Made by a program: the position numbers and the translations under genes | Notes under the pieces: model-generated | What the model was told of the DNA's origin: nothing | Seen by the model: the letters and a program-made list of their open reading frames with translations, nothing else | Databases searched by the model: none | Assembly: GCA_018396655.1 (NCBI GenBank) | Contig: JAGTQF010000013.1 | Span: forward strand, 1 to 34,066 | Length of the DNA stretch: 34,066 nucleotides | DNA from: Candidatus Bathyarchaeota archaeon | GTDB lineage: Archaea > Thermoproteota > Bathyarchaeia > Bathyarchaeales > DTEX01 | Direction: 5' to 3' | Shown: positions 8,196 to 16,973 of the stretch, one piece after another | Numbering within the stretch: position 1 is the first letter of the stretch | Layout of the letters: each line of letters begins with the position of its first letter

Positions 8196-9467
8196 TTAAC
8201 CCTCCAAGAACCTTCTTGGGTCAGTTATTTTACCCACAACCGCCGATGCAGCAACAGTAGCTGGTGAAGCCAAATATATTTTTGCCTCCGGACTACCCAT
8301 TCTACCAATAAAATTCCTATTAGATGAGCTTATACAGACTTCCCCAGCCGCCAATAAGCCCATGTGGCCGCCAAAACAAGCCCCACATGCGGGATTACAA
8401 ACGTATGCTCCAGCTCTAACAAAAACCTCCAGAAGGCCGCTTCTTAGCGCTTCAAGATAAACCTCCGACGAAGCTGGTGTAACTAGCATCCTAACACCCT
8501 TCTTAACGTGCCTGCCCTTTAGTATTCTGGCAGCTACCTCCAAGTCCTCTAAGCGGCCGTTTGTGCATGAGCCCAAAAATGCTTGGTCTATTTCCACACC
8601 TTCAACATCCTTTACGGGCTTAACATTATCCACCGAATGCGGACATGCAACCATAGGCTCAAGATTATCCACGTTAAACTCCATAGTCTTCTCATATCTG
8701 GCATCTGGGTCACTTCTAAATATCCTGAAGGGCTTATCCGTCCGCTCCCTCACATATTGAATCGTCTTCTCATCCGGCTCGATTATGCCAGTTTTAGCAC
8801 CCATCTCGACAGCCATATTACATAAAGTTAGGCGTCCGCTGATACTCATCTGGCGTATAGTTGGGCCAGTAAACTCTATAGCTTTATATATCGCGCCATC
8901 AGCGCCAATTTCACCAATCACATACAATATTAGGTCTTTCGGAGTCACAAACTCACCAAACACGCCGGTCACGTCAATTCTTATTGTTGATGGAACCCTC
9001 AACCACAACTTACCGGTTGCAAAGACTGCAGCCATCTCGGTTGAGCCTATACCTGTTGCGAATGCCCCCAAAGCACCATAAGTACACGTATGAGAGTCAG
9101 CTCCAACTATAAGCTCGCCGGGTCTAACATGACCTTTCTCGACCATTACTTGGTGGCATATTCCGCCATCACCAACATCGTAGAGAAATGGTATGTTCTG
9201 CTCCTTCGCAAACATCCTCATAATTTTATGTAATTCGGCTGATTTAACTGAGTCCGCTGGAACCTGATGGTCAAGAACTAGGACTATACGCTGGTTATCC
9301 CAAACCCTCTCTAAACCTATGCGCTTAAATATCTGTATGGCCAATGGTCCCGTTATCTCATTTATCATCGCCATATCGACTTTTGCATCAACAATTTCAC
9401 CAGGCTTAACGTACTCTTTCTCAGATGCGTGTGCCAAAATCTTTTCCGAGATATTCATGCCGCCCAT
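8196..9467 (-). CDS. leuC: 3-isopropylmalate dehydratase large subunit
   Basis: This is the iron-sulfur subunit of isopropylmalate isomerase, 423 residues, the usual archaeal length. Cluster ligands are visible as Cys in FLGSCTNGR and the pair in CNPACGACFGGH. HQVPADS, GADSHTCTYG and ATGIGSTEMAAVFATG form the conserved active-site core. The start may be ATG 9467 or ATG 9458 (MNISEKIL); neither has a strong ribosome site. It lies 29 bases after ilvC and 4 bases before leuD in the same operon. Confidence 0.93.
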   Translation of the reverse strand: MGGMNISEKILAHASEKEYVKPGEIVDAKVDMAMINEITGPLAIQIFKRIGLERVWDNQRIVLVLDHQVPADSVKSAELHKIMRMFAKEQNIPFLYDVGDGGICHQVMVEKGHVRPGELIVGADSHTCTYGALGAFATGIGSTEMAAVFATGKLWLRVPSTIRIDVTGVFGEFVTPKDLILYVIGEIGADGAIYKAIEFTGPTIRQMSISGRLTLCNMAVEMGAKTGIIEPDEKTIQYVRERTDKPFRIFRSDPDARYEKTMEFNVDNLEPMVACPHSVDNVKPVKDVEGVEIDQAFLGSCTNGRLEDLEVAARILKGRHVKKGVRMLVTPASSEVYLEALRSGLLEVFVRAGAYVCNPACGACFGGHMGLLAAGEVCISSSNRNFIGRMGSPEAKIYLASPATVAASAVVGKITDPRRFLEG

Positions 9468-9496
9468 AGGTTTATGCTCAACCTCAACGGATTAAA

Positions 9497-10486
9497 TTAC
9501 TTTTCTAGACCGGACATTCTGCGTATAAATGCTCCAACCTTCTCAAGGGGATGCTCTTCAATCTCTTTCATGAGGTCTCTAAGAGTTTTCTCCCCGGATG
9601 CATGCTCATTTATCCACTCTTGAGCAAACTTTCCACTTTGAACATCCCTAGCTGCCTTACGCATGTTCTCCTTAACATGCTCATCTATGACTTTTGGTCC
9701 GACAGTTAAGCCGCCATATTTAGCCGTATCTGAGACAGCCTTAAGCATGCCGATTACGCCCCTCTGATATATTAAATCCATTATTAGTTTGGCTTCATTG
9801 CAAGCCTCAAAGTATGCAAGCTCAGGCGGATAACCGCATTCGACGAGAACCTCAAACCCCTTCTTAATCAGTTCGATTAACCCTCCAACCAGAACCGTCT
9901 GCTCGCCTATGAGGTCGCTTTCAGTCTCATCCTTAAATGTCGTTTCTATAACTCCCGCCCTAGTACAGCCCAAAGCCTTAGCCACAGCAAGCGCTATATC
10001 CTTAGCCTTACCCGAATAATCTTGGTAAACTGCTATTAGGGCTGGAACCCCAAACCCGCTAAGATATGTCTCACGTAACCTCGGTCCAGGACTCTTAGGC
10101 GCAACCATCATGACGTCAATATTTTTCGGTGGGACTATCTGCTTAAAGTGTATATTGAAGCCGTGGGCGAAATCTAGAACCTTCCCCTCAGATAGATTCG
10201 GCTCAATATACTCCCTATATATTGCTGGTTGAACCATGTCTGGAACTAGCATGAAGATTATATCGCCTATCCTAGCAGCCTCAGGTATAGTGTAAACATC
10301 GAATCCATCATCCTTAGCCCTCTTCCAGGATTCACCTTTAGGCCTAAGTCCAATAATGACCTTCAGGCCCGAATCACGCATATTCTGGGCTTGAGCACAT
10401 CCCTGGCTTCCATAGCCAATTACAGCAATCACCTTATCCTTAATTATGTCTAAATTTGCGTCCCTATCAAAATACACCCTAACCAT
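9497..10486 (-). CDS. ilvC: Ketol-acid reductoisomerase
   Basis: IlvC converts 2-acetolactate to dihydroxyisovalerate, and acetohydroxybutyrate to its isoleucine counterpart, with NADPH and Mg. The 329 residues from ATG 10486 fit the short class I enzyme. The Rossmann motif GYGSQG is at residues 24-29, [12 protein letters not shown] follows, and the metal-binding knotted domain shows [18 protein letters not shown] site lies 8 bases before this ATG, which decides against the in-frame ATG at 10507. It is the third gene of the operon, after ilvN. Confidence 0.95.
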   Translation of the reverse strand: MVRVYFDRDANLDIIKDKVIAVIGYGSQGCAQAQNMRDSGLKVIIGLRPKGESWKRAKDDGFDVYTIPEAARIGDIIFMLVPDMVQPAIYREYIEPNLSEGKVLDFAHGFNIHFKQIVPPKNIDVMMVAPKSPGPRLRETYLSGFGVPALIAVYQDYSGKAKDIALAVAKALGCTRAGVIETTFKDETESDLIGEQTVLVGGLIELIKKGFEVLVECGYPPELAYFEACNEAKLIMDLIYQRGVIGMLKAVSDTAKYGGLTVGPKVIDEHVKENMRKAARDVQSGKFAQEWINEHASGEKTLRDLMKEIEEHPLEKVGAFIRRMSGLEK

Positions 10487-10503
10487 ATAAGTCTCCCTCC
10501 AAA

Positions 10504-11025
10504 TCACTCCATTTTTACAGACCTCATCCCTCTTGGGAGGGCAGCTATGCCGGTTCTGGCAATCTCCCTTATTCCAAAGGGCTTCATGAGCTCTATAAAG
10601 GCGTTTATCTTATCCGTGTCGCCAGTTATCTCTATTATTAATGATTCATGTGCAACGTCGACAACATGACCCTTAAAAATCTCAGTATAATTTATTACGT
10701 CAGACCTAACCCTAGCATCCGGAGTGCTCACTTTTATAAGAGCCAGCTCCCTCGCAACAGTATTCTTTGGGTCCAGTATGCTAACTTTAATGACGCTTAT
10801 GAGCTTCTTAAGCTGCTTAACAACCTGCTCAACTAGCATCTCGTCCCCTTTTATTGTTATAGTCATTCTTGCGAGGTCAGGCTGTTCGGCTTCACCAACC
10901 GATATGCTCTCTATATTGAAGCCTCTTCTCCTAAACATATTCGAGATGCTGTATAATACTCCAGGCTTGTGCTCCACTATGGCCGATATCATATAAATAT
11001 TCTCTTCCCTCTCCATACCCATCAA
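10504..11025 (-). CDS. ilvN: Acetolactate synthase small (regulatory) subunit
   Basis: This 173-residue subunit binds valine or other end products and stabilises and regulates IlvB. The N-terminal ACT domain spans roughly residues 10-85 ([20 protein letters not shown] is its opening), and the second, ferredoxin-like domain runs to the end with [20 protein letters not shown]. The start is TTG 11025, ATG 11022 or ATG 11016; the first overlaps the ilvB stop by 4 bases, implying translational coupling. No other regulator sits in the operon, so feedback through this subunit and LeuA may be the main control. Confidence 0.93.
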   Translation of the reverse strand: MMGMEREENIYMISAIVEHKPGVLYSISNMFRRRGFNIESISVGEAEQPDLARMTITIKGDEMLVEQVVKQLKKLISVIKVSILDPKNTVARELALIKVSTPDARVRSDVINYTEIFKGHVVDVAHESLIIEITGDTDKINAFIELMKPFGIREIARTGIAALPRGMRSVKME

Positions 11026-12704
11026 CTCAACATCAAATTTCTAAGGTCCTGACCGGGGGGAACCATAGGTAAGACGTTCTCCTCGGATGATATAGGAACA
11101 TCTATAACCGTCGTTACATCGCTATTCAAAGCCGTTTTAAGGGCCCACCTAAACTCCTCAATCGATTGAGCACGAAGACCCTGCGCACCATAAGCCTCAG
11201 CCAACTTAACGAAATCAGGTATCCTCTTAAGGTCGACGGCCGAATACCTCCTATTGTAGAAAAGCCTCTGCCATTGAGCGACCATCCCGAGAACCGAATT
11301 ATTTAGAACGATGACGATGACCGGAAGCTTCCATGCAACCGAGGATGCGAGGTCCTGCTCAGTCATTATGAAGCTTCCATCTCCGGCTATATCTACGACT
11401 GGAACATTTGGGCATGCAACTTTTGCGCCTATTGCCGCTGGAAAACCAAAGCCCATAGTTCCTAGACCACCAGAGCTTATGAATGTTCTGGGTTTATAGA
11501 CTTTTAGGTATAATGCGGCCCACATTTGATTTTGACCAACCTCAGTGGTTATTATCGCATTGTTTGGCAGTATTCTCCTTATTTCAGCCATCAATGCCGG
11601 AGGCTTTATTCCATCGCCGCTATTCTTAACCATTTCCTCATGCATCCTCTTCAGCTCCTGCACCCTATTTAGCCAAACCGAACGCTCTTTTCTGTTAAAC
11701 TTCTCTATAAGGCGATTGTATATAGCTTGTAGAGCTTTCTTCGCATCCGCGACTATTGGAATATGAGGCCTAACATTTTTACCTATCTCAGAAGAGTCTA
11801 TGTCTATATGAATTATTTTTCCATTTGGACAAAAAGTCTTTATGTTTCCGGTGCTCCTATCAGAAAACCTCATCCCAACAGCCAATAGTACATCAGCATC
11901 CTGAACCATATAATTAGCCGCAACAGTGCCATGCATACCAAGCATACCAAGCGACAATGGATGATCCTCCGGTATAGCTCCCTTACCCATTAGGGTTGTT
12001 GCAACTGGTGCAAGAAGAGTCTCAGCTAAAGTAACTAGCTCGGAGCAGGCGTTTGATGCAATAACGCCACCGCCAGCAACTATAACTGGCCGCTCAGCTT
12101 GAATCAGCAGTTGAACGGCCTTTTCAATCTGTAGTGGATGGGGTTCGTAGACTGGCTTGTATCCTCTAAGTTCGATTTTTTCATCAAAGTTCATTTCAGC
12201 CTCCTCTATCTGTGTGTCTCTTGGAAGGTCTATGAGAACTGGCCCGTGCCTGCCGGTCGAAGCTATATAAAAGGCCGTCCTAACGATTTTAGGTATCTCC
12301 GCAGCGCTCCTAACCTGGAAGTTACATTTGGTTATAGGGGTTGTTATGCCAACTATATCGGTTTCTTGGAAGGCATCTTTGCCTATAAATGGTCTTGGAA
12401 CTTGCCCTGTTATGGCGACTACTGGTGAGGAGTCCATGTACGCATTTGCTATGCCAGTAACCAGATTTGTTGCGCCAGGACCTGAAGTAGACATGCAGAC
12501 TCCAACTTGACCGCTGGCTCTAGCATAACCATCAGCAGCATGTGCAGCACATTGTTCATGCCGCATCAGTATATGCCATATGTCTGCGTCATAGAGAACA
12601 TCGTAGACTGGCAGTATCGCACCCCCGGGTATGCCAAATATGACCTTAACATTCTCCCTTTTCAGCGCCTCTACCAAAGCCTTCGCTCCACTCATCCTAA
12701 CCAT
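11022..12704 (-). CDS. ilvB: Acetolactate synthase large (catalytic) subunit
   Basis: This ThDP-dependent enzyme makes 2-acetolactate from two pyruvates, opening valine and leucine synthesis, or acetohydroxybutyrate for isoleucine. The 560 residues have the usual three domains: an N-terminal Pyr domain with FGIPGGAILP and the ThDP-activating Glu50 in MRHEQCAAH, a central FAD-type domain, and a C-terminal PP domain with the metal motif opening GDGSF and ending near LNNSVLGM. ATG 12704 follows GGTGAC at ideal distance. It is first in the seven-gene operon ilvB-ilvN-ilvC-leuC-leuD-leuB-leuA. No ilvD is present. Confidence 0.94.
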   Translation of the reverse strand: MVRMSGAKALVEALKRENVKVIFGIPGGAILPVYDVLYDADIWHILMRHEQCAAHAADGYARASGQVGVCMSTSGPGATNLVTGIANAYMDSSPVVAITGQVPRPFIGKDAFQETDIVGITTPITKCNFQVRSAAEIPKIVRTAFYIASTGRHGPVLIDLPRDTQIEEAEMNFDEKIELRGYKPVYEPHPLQIEKAVQLLIQAERPVIVAGGGVIASNACSELVTLAETLLAPVATTLMGKGAIPEDHPLSLGMLGMHGTVAANYMVQDADVLLAVGMRFSDRSTGNIKTFCPNGKIIHIDIDSSEIGKNVRPHIPIVADAKKALQAIYNRLIEKFNRKERSVWLNRVQELKRMHEEMVKNSGDGIKPPALMAEIRRILPNNAIITTEVGQNQMWAALYLKVYKPRTFISSGGLGTMGFGFPAAIGAKVACPNVPVVDIAGDGSFIMTEQDLASSVAWKLPVIVIVLNNSVLGMVAQWQRLFYNRRYSAVDLKRIPDFVKLAEAYGAQGLRAQSIEEFRWALKTALNSDVTTVIDVPISSEENVLPMVPPGQDLRNLMLS

Positions 12705-12802
12705 ATACAGTCACCTTCAGAATTTTCCGCTCATAGATGGAGATTTCTGGCGAAAGGAGGGACATTCCAGAAGACTTTATTGAAGCATTTGAAGAGCAAA
12801 TA

Positions 12803-12815
12803 TGCTTTTTAAAGT
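12803..12815 (-). promoter_or_regulatory. Putative promoter of the ilv-leu operon
   Basis: The minus strand reads CACTTTAAAAAGCATA about 100 bases before the ilvB start, a plausible BRE plus TATA box. It would give a leader of about 75-80 bases. Just downstream (12780-12794) the hexamer TTGAAG (plus strand) occurs twice, 9 bases apart, near the expected transcription start, where an operator could lie. The rest of the 284 bases between ilvB and the pseudogene shows nothing I can name. Confidence 0.35.
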
Positions 12816-12988
12816 GAAAAACAGTTTGGGCAGCTGGATTAGATGTGGCTATGGAGGTAACGAGCCCTCCGTACCCGTATATCCCTCACTTTTTGCCCTC
12901 CAAAGAGGAATGAAACCGCATAGTAGTATATGGAGGTTGCTTAAAAATCTTTTGCAAACTAAGAAGCGACCTTGGGACAATGATTTAT

Positions 12989-13915
12989 TCACGAGTCAGA
13001 GCTAAGTGTTGTATAGGTCAGTTTAAGTGAGAATCCTCCAGACATATAATCCACACTTAATGGCGCTTGATACAGATGATATAAGGTTTCGTTGACTAAT
13101 AAGCATGTGGAACCAGCTGGCAGCACGGGGTGCTCAGAATCTTTAAACCATCCTCTTTTCTCCAACTTCCATTTTAAGAAGTTTTCTGAGGAGTAGAGGT
13201 CATATCAATCACCATCATATGTTCCTATCAGCATATACCATTTGCCCTCGTGTTGAAATAGGGCTGGATTCTCACGGCGCTCAGATATCATAGTGCCAAT
13301 ATACTTCCATTCGATTCCAAGCCTTTGTGTGAAGGCCAGATGCACCCCATGGGATGCCGATGAGAAAATCATAAAATAAGTTTCATTAATCTTTACAATT
13401 AGGGGTCCCATCCAGCATCGCTACTTATTAGTGGAGACTCATCGATATGCAGATATCCCTGGTCCTCAAATTTTATTGAGCCATATTCTTTGAATAGTTT
13501 CCTAGTCACCTTGAATTATATTCAGCCAGTCACTGTAGAACAGACATAGTCTATTCTCTTGTGGTTCATAAATGATGTATGGAGCAACCTTTCCCACCAA
13601 ATTTCTAATCGTCACAACAAATTCGTATGTTTTGAGATTCTTCGTCCTCAGTATTGCTGGATAGAGATTATCTGTAACTACAATATAATAGTAGCCTTCA
13701 TCGTCCCTAAAAGATGAGTGATTAGCGTATCTGAAGAAATCCGGGTCCTTGATATTTTGGGCGCCAATTAAGATAGGTGTCACAACCTCCCCGTAATAAA
13801 TAAAAAATTGATTATTGGTTGCTTTATCACTCTCAATCTTAAAATGAGTGAACAATACGGTCAGAAGCAGGATGAAAATTAGTAACAAAACTATTATAAC
13901 TTTCTTGTAGAACAA
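12989..13915 (-). pseudogene. Broken exported five-bladed beta-propeller (GH43-like) protein
   Basis: The N-terminal 137 codons (13915 to 13502) encode a membrane-anchor or signal segment (residues 4-25) and then propeller-like strands such as DDEGYYYIVV and RLCLFYSDW. The frame then hits TAG. From 13509 to about 13412 the +1 frame continues sensibly (KLFKEYGSIKFEDQGY, then PLISSDAGWD). At 13411 the original frame resumes with KINETYFMIFSSASHG and runs to an in-frame TGA at 13205 inside what should be DGDWYDLYSS. Beyond that TGA the frame stays open for about 70 more codons (FLKWKLEKRGW, then VLPAGS) to a natural stop at 12989. Two compensating frameshifts plus one nonsense codon indicate a decayed gene of about 308 codons. 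GH43 or a related propeller family is inferred from repeat style only. Confidence 0.75.
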
Positions 13916-13949
13916 AATATGGTTTTCTCGTTCTTTTGTGATACATCGC

Positions 13950-15320
13950 TTACTCTTTTAGACCTCTTTCAAGCCTCTCTTGACGGGTCTTTTTTATGGC
14001 ATTTTCAATCTGCTCAATAGTTGTGCCAAGATAGTTTTTTGGGTCTAATGCTTCATCTATCTCTTTTTCAGTGAGCAGGCTCCTAACTGCTTCATTGCTT
14101 AGGAGGGCATCTCTGAATGAAATCTTCTCGGATATACTTTTAATTGTTAGTTGCCTTAGGAGTTCATGAGCATCTTGCCGGCTCATACCCTTCCTTGTTA
14201 AAGCTATCATAACGGCCTCCGACATTATTCGTCCCTCGGTAATATCAATGTTCCTTTGCATTCTATCCTCATCAACCTCAAGGTTCGAGAGGACCCATAT
14301 CATTAAATACAACATGTAGTCGACTAATATGCAAGCCTCTGGTATAGTGAATCTTTCAGCCGACGACTGCGTTAAATCCCTCTCATGCCATGTCGGAATA
14401 TTTTCTAGGGCTGGAATAACAAGACCCCTAACAACCTTCGCAAGCCCACATATTCTCTCGCATATCTCAGGATTACGTTTATGGGGCATTGTTGAACTGC
14501 CAACCTGCCTCTGCCTCTCAAACGGCTCAAAAACCTCAGCTATCTCAGTCCTCTGCAATTCCCTTATTTCAGTCGCGAACTTATCGAGAGTCGATGCTAT
14601 AATGGCCAGTAAACATATAAGTTCAGCATGCCTATCTCTCTGAATTATTTGGGTTGTAACCTCAGCATGCTTTAACCCAAGTCTCTTCATTACGAGCTCT
14701 TGTATTTTCAAAGCATTTGGACCCAGCCCCGCCTGTGTTCCAACGGCTCCAGTTATCTTGCCAACTAAGATTCGCTTTCTGCACTCTCTCAGTCTTTCTA
14801 TGTTCCTTGAGATTTCGCGCATCCAAACAGCCATCTTAAGCCCAAAAGTTATTGGTAGAGCATGCTGCCCATGTGTTCGCCCTATCATTATCGTGCTCTT
14901 ATAGCGCTCAGCAAGATTAAGCAGAATAAGCTCTAAATCGTTCAGACGCTGCTCAATTATGTCCAGGGCATCCCTAAGCTGAAGGGCCCTAGCCGTATCG
15001 ACAATATCGTAGCTTGTTATGCCCAAATGAACATATGCGCCGCTTGGACCGCAAACCTCGGCTAAAGCCTTAACTAAAGCCATAACATCATGCTTAATCT
15101 CCCTCTCTATTTCTTTCACACGGCTAACCTTCACGTATTTCGTTGAGGCCATTTCCATAATTTTTTCAGCGGCTTCCCTTGGAATCTCCCCAACCTCACT
15201 TTGAGCCCATGCTAAAGCAGCCTCAACATCAAGCATCCTCTGAATATAGTTCTCCTCCTCAAATACTCTGAGCATCTCCTGCGTTCCATATCGCCCAGTA
15301 TCGATTGGCAGAATGGGCAA
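13950..15320 (-). CDS. purB: Adenylosuccinate lyase
   Basis: PurB releases fumarate from SAICAR and from adenylosuccinate in purine synthesis. The fumarase/aspartase-superfamily signature GSSTMPHKRNPE is present with its mobile-loop serines. The N-terminal PIDTGRYGTQEM is typical of the family, and GRTHGQHALPITFG carries the catalytic His. The frame opens at ATG 15350, but a perfect GGAGGTG lies inside that extension, 8 bases before TTG 15320. I therefore take TTG 15320, giving 456 residues that begin PILPID as in homologues. It stands alone on this strand between the pseudogene and the divergent asparagine-synthetase-like gene. Confidence 0.93.
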   Translation of the reverse strand: MPILPIDTGRYGTQEMLRVFEEENYIQRMLDVEAALAWAQSEVGEIPREAAEKIMEMASTKYVKVSRVKEIEREIKHDVMALVKALAEVCGPSGAYVHLGITSYDIVDTARALQLRDALDIIEQRLNDLELILLNLAERYKSTIMIGRTHGQHALPITFGLKMAVWMREISRNIERLRECRKRILVGKITGAVGTQAGLGPNALKIQELVMKRLGLKHAEVTTQIIQRDRHAELICLLAIIASTLDKFATEIRELQRTEIAEVFEPFERQRQVGSSTMPHKRNPEICERICGLAKVVRGLVIPALENIPTWHERDLTQSSAERFTIPEACILVDYMLYLMIWVLSNLEVDEDRMQRNIDITEGRIMSEAVMIALTRKGMSRQDAHELLRQLTIKSISEKISFRDALLSNEAVRSLLTEKEIDEALDPKNYLGTTIEQIENAIKKTRQERLERGLKE

Positions 15321-15326
15321 TGCAAA

Positions 15327-15335
15327 TCCACCTCC
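15327..15335 (-). promoter_or_regulatory. Shine-Dalgarno site deciding the purB start
   Basis: The minus strand reads GGAGGTG here, 8 bases before TTG at 15320. It supports that TTG and not the in-frame ATG at 15350 as the initiation codon. Confidence 0.6.
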
Positions 15336-15485
15336 GGACGGATATCCCATCTGAATGCTTCAATTTGCACGACGAATAGATTTTTTCGCTTCAGAGTATA
15401 AAAATTAATTGCTTCCCGCAAATTTATTGTCCTAACACTCTTTAAATTTGGGAAGCTAAACTAGTATGATTTAGAGAGTCTCGTA

Positions 15486-16973
15486 ATGGGCGCTTTAATA
15501 TCGGTTATATCTAGGCATGGAAAAAATGTGATTCCGGAAATCGTCAAAATGCTTAATGTCCTGAAGCATAGGGGTAAGGATGCTTATGGAATAGCAACGG
15601 ATTCTATGCTGACTATCGCAAGAAGCATTGATGATTTACGCGAACTATTAAACGTCAAGTCTGATATCGCATTAGGATATAATTTTAGCGCAGTTCTTCC
15701 AAGCGACACCCCACAACCCATCGAAGCTGGCAACTTTAAAGTCGCCTTCACCGGAAGATTTTTCTCATCAGAAGATAGTGATGCGGATACTATCACCAAT
15801 CTATTGGAGCGTTTAAATGACGCAAGGGAGGCTGCGGAGCACGCCATTAACGAGATAAACGGCTCATTCTCATTTGTAATCCTTGATGGTCACAGATTAA
15901 TTGTTGGGAGAGAGCCGCTCGGCGCGACTCCGCTCTATTTAGGTGTTAATGAGCAAATTTATGCATTAGCCTCAGAGCGAAAAGCGCTATGGTTCATAGG
16001 AATAAAAGATGAGCAGATAAAATCCTTCCCTCCGGGAAATTTAGCTGAGATTACAAGGGATGGCATAGTAATTCGGCCAGTAAAAATTTTGTATAGACCT
16101 AAAATAGAACCTATTAGTGAGGAGGAAGCTATCCGAAGATTACACGCGATGCTATTGGATTCAATTAAGAGAAAGACAATAAATCTTGGAAGATTTTCTA
16201 TAGCTTTTTCCGGGGGCTTAGATAGTGCTATAATTGCCTCCCTAGCGCTGGAGATTGGTAAGAAGCCACTATTAATCTCAGTTGGTCTCGAAGATTCTGA
16301 GGAGCTAAAGTATGCCGAGATGATAGCCGATGAGGTTGGTTTACCAATTAAAGCCGAAGCATACACCCTAAGGGATGTTGAGGAGACGTTACCTAGAGTT
16401 TTATGGTTGATTGAGGAAGATAATGCCTTGAAAGCATCAATATATATCCCAGTATTCTGGATCGCTAACATATCTTCAAAGATGGACTTTAATGTTATGC
16501 TTTCAGGGCAAGGAAGCGATGAGATATTCGCTGGCTACCACAAGTATCTTAGGGAATATTGTCGGTCCGGGGGAAATATTGAGCAAACCCTCTATAATGA
16601 TGTGCTCACCTTACATGAAAGTAGCCTAGAACCTGAAGACAAGATTTGCTCCTTTAATGGTGTGGAAGTCAGATTTCCCTATGTGGATTACAGTTTAGTG
16701 TCTTTTGCACTTAGCATACCCACAAGAATGAAGATAGAGTCCGAGGGGGATTCTTTGAGAAAAAGGGTGCTTAGACATCTGGCTAAATATATTGGTCTGC
16801 CCCAGGAGATTTATCTTAGACCGAAGAAGGCGATTCAATATGGGACTGGTGTAAGTAAAGCGCTTAAAAAGATAGCAAGTAGAAAAGGATTAAATTTGCA
16901 GAAATTTATTAGCCAGATGTTTCAGAAGATTGAATGGTTTAAAAATGGTGACTGCAATAATATACTCGCCTAA
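15486..16973 (+). CDS. Asparagine synthetase-like protein without the glutaminase cysteine
   Basis: The 495 residues align with class B asparagine synthetases: an N-terminal Ntn glutaminase-like domain (about 1-200), then an ATP-pyrophosphatase synthetase domain with the PP-loop SGGLDSA at 242-248, SGQGSDEIFAGY, VEVRFPYVD and RPKKAIQYGTGV. The catalytic Cys2 of the glutaminase is absent; the protein begins MGALISV where active enzymes begin MCG. No alternative upstream start could supply it. The glutaminase half should therefore be dead, leaving an ammonia-dependent synthetase or an amide ligase for another carboxylate. The stop overlaps the start of the following deacetylase-family gene by 29 bases, so the two are probably made together. 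Asparagine synthesis itself is uncertain. Confidence 0.85.
   Translation: MGALISVISRHGKNVIPEIVKMLNVLKHRGKDAYGIATDSMLTIARSIDDLRELLNVKSDIALGYNFSAVLPSDTPQPIEAGNFKVAFTGRFFSSEDSDADTITNLLERLNDAREAAEHAINEINGSFSFVILDGHRLIVGREPLGATPLYLGVNEQIYALASERKALWFIGIKDEQIKSFPPGNLAEITRDGIVIRPVKILYRPKIEPISEEEAIRRLHAMLLDSIKRKTINLGRFSIAFSGGLDSAIIASLALEIGKKPLLISVGLEDSEELKYAEMIADEVGLPIKAEAYTLRDVEETLPRVLWLIEEDNALKASIYIPVFWIANISSKMDFNVMLSGQGSDEIFAGYHKYLREYCRSGGNIEQTLYNDVLTLHESSLEPEDKICSFNGVEVRFPYVDYSLVSFALSIPTRMKIESEGDSLRKRVLRHLAKYIGLPQEIYLRPKKAIQYGTGVSKALKKIASRKGLNLQKFISQMFQKIEWFKNGDCNNILA

Noticed and set aside
12705-12800. Riboswitch or T-box-like leader upstream of ilvB
   Set aside because: No T-box specifier or terminator/antiterminator pair is visible, and T-boxes are not known in archaea.
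12851-12913. 20-codon frame whose product contains PYPYIPHFLPSKEE, reminiscent of a glycine-cleavage P-protein N-terminus
   Set aside because: The resemblance covers about 12 residues and ends at a stop; nothing of the protein follows in any frame, so it is too little to call a gene fragment.
12802-13005. 67-codon plus-strand frame upstream of ilvB
   Set aside because: It overlaps the likely ilv promoter and the end of the pseudogene, with no motif support.
13190-13220. Selenocysteine or readthrough at the in-frame TGA of the propeller gene
   Set aside because: The same gene also has two frameshifts, and the residue expected at the TGA looks like a Trp, so decay or sequencing error is simpler.
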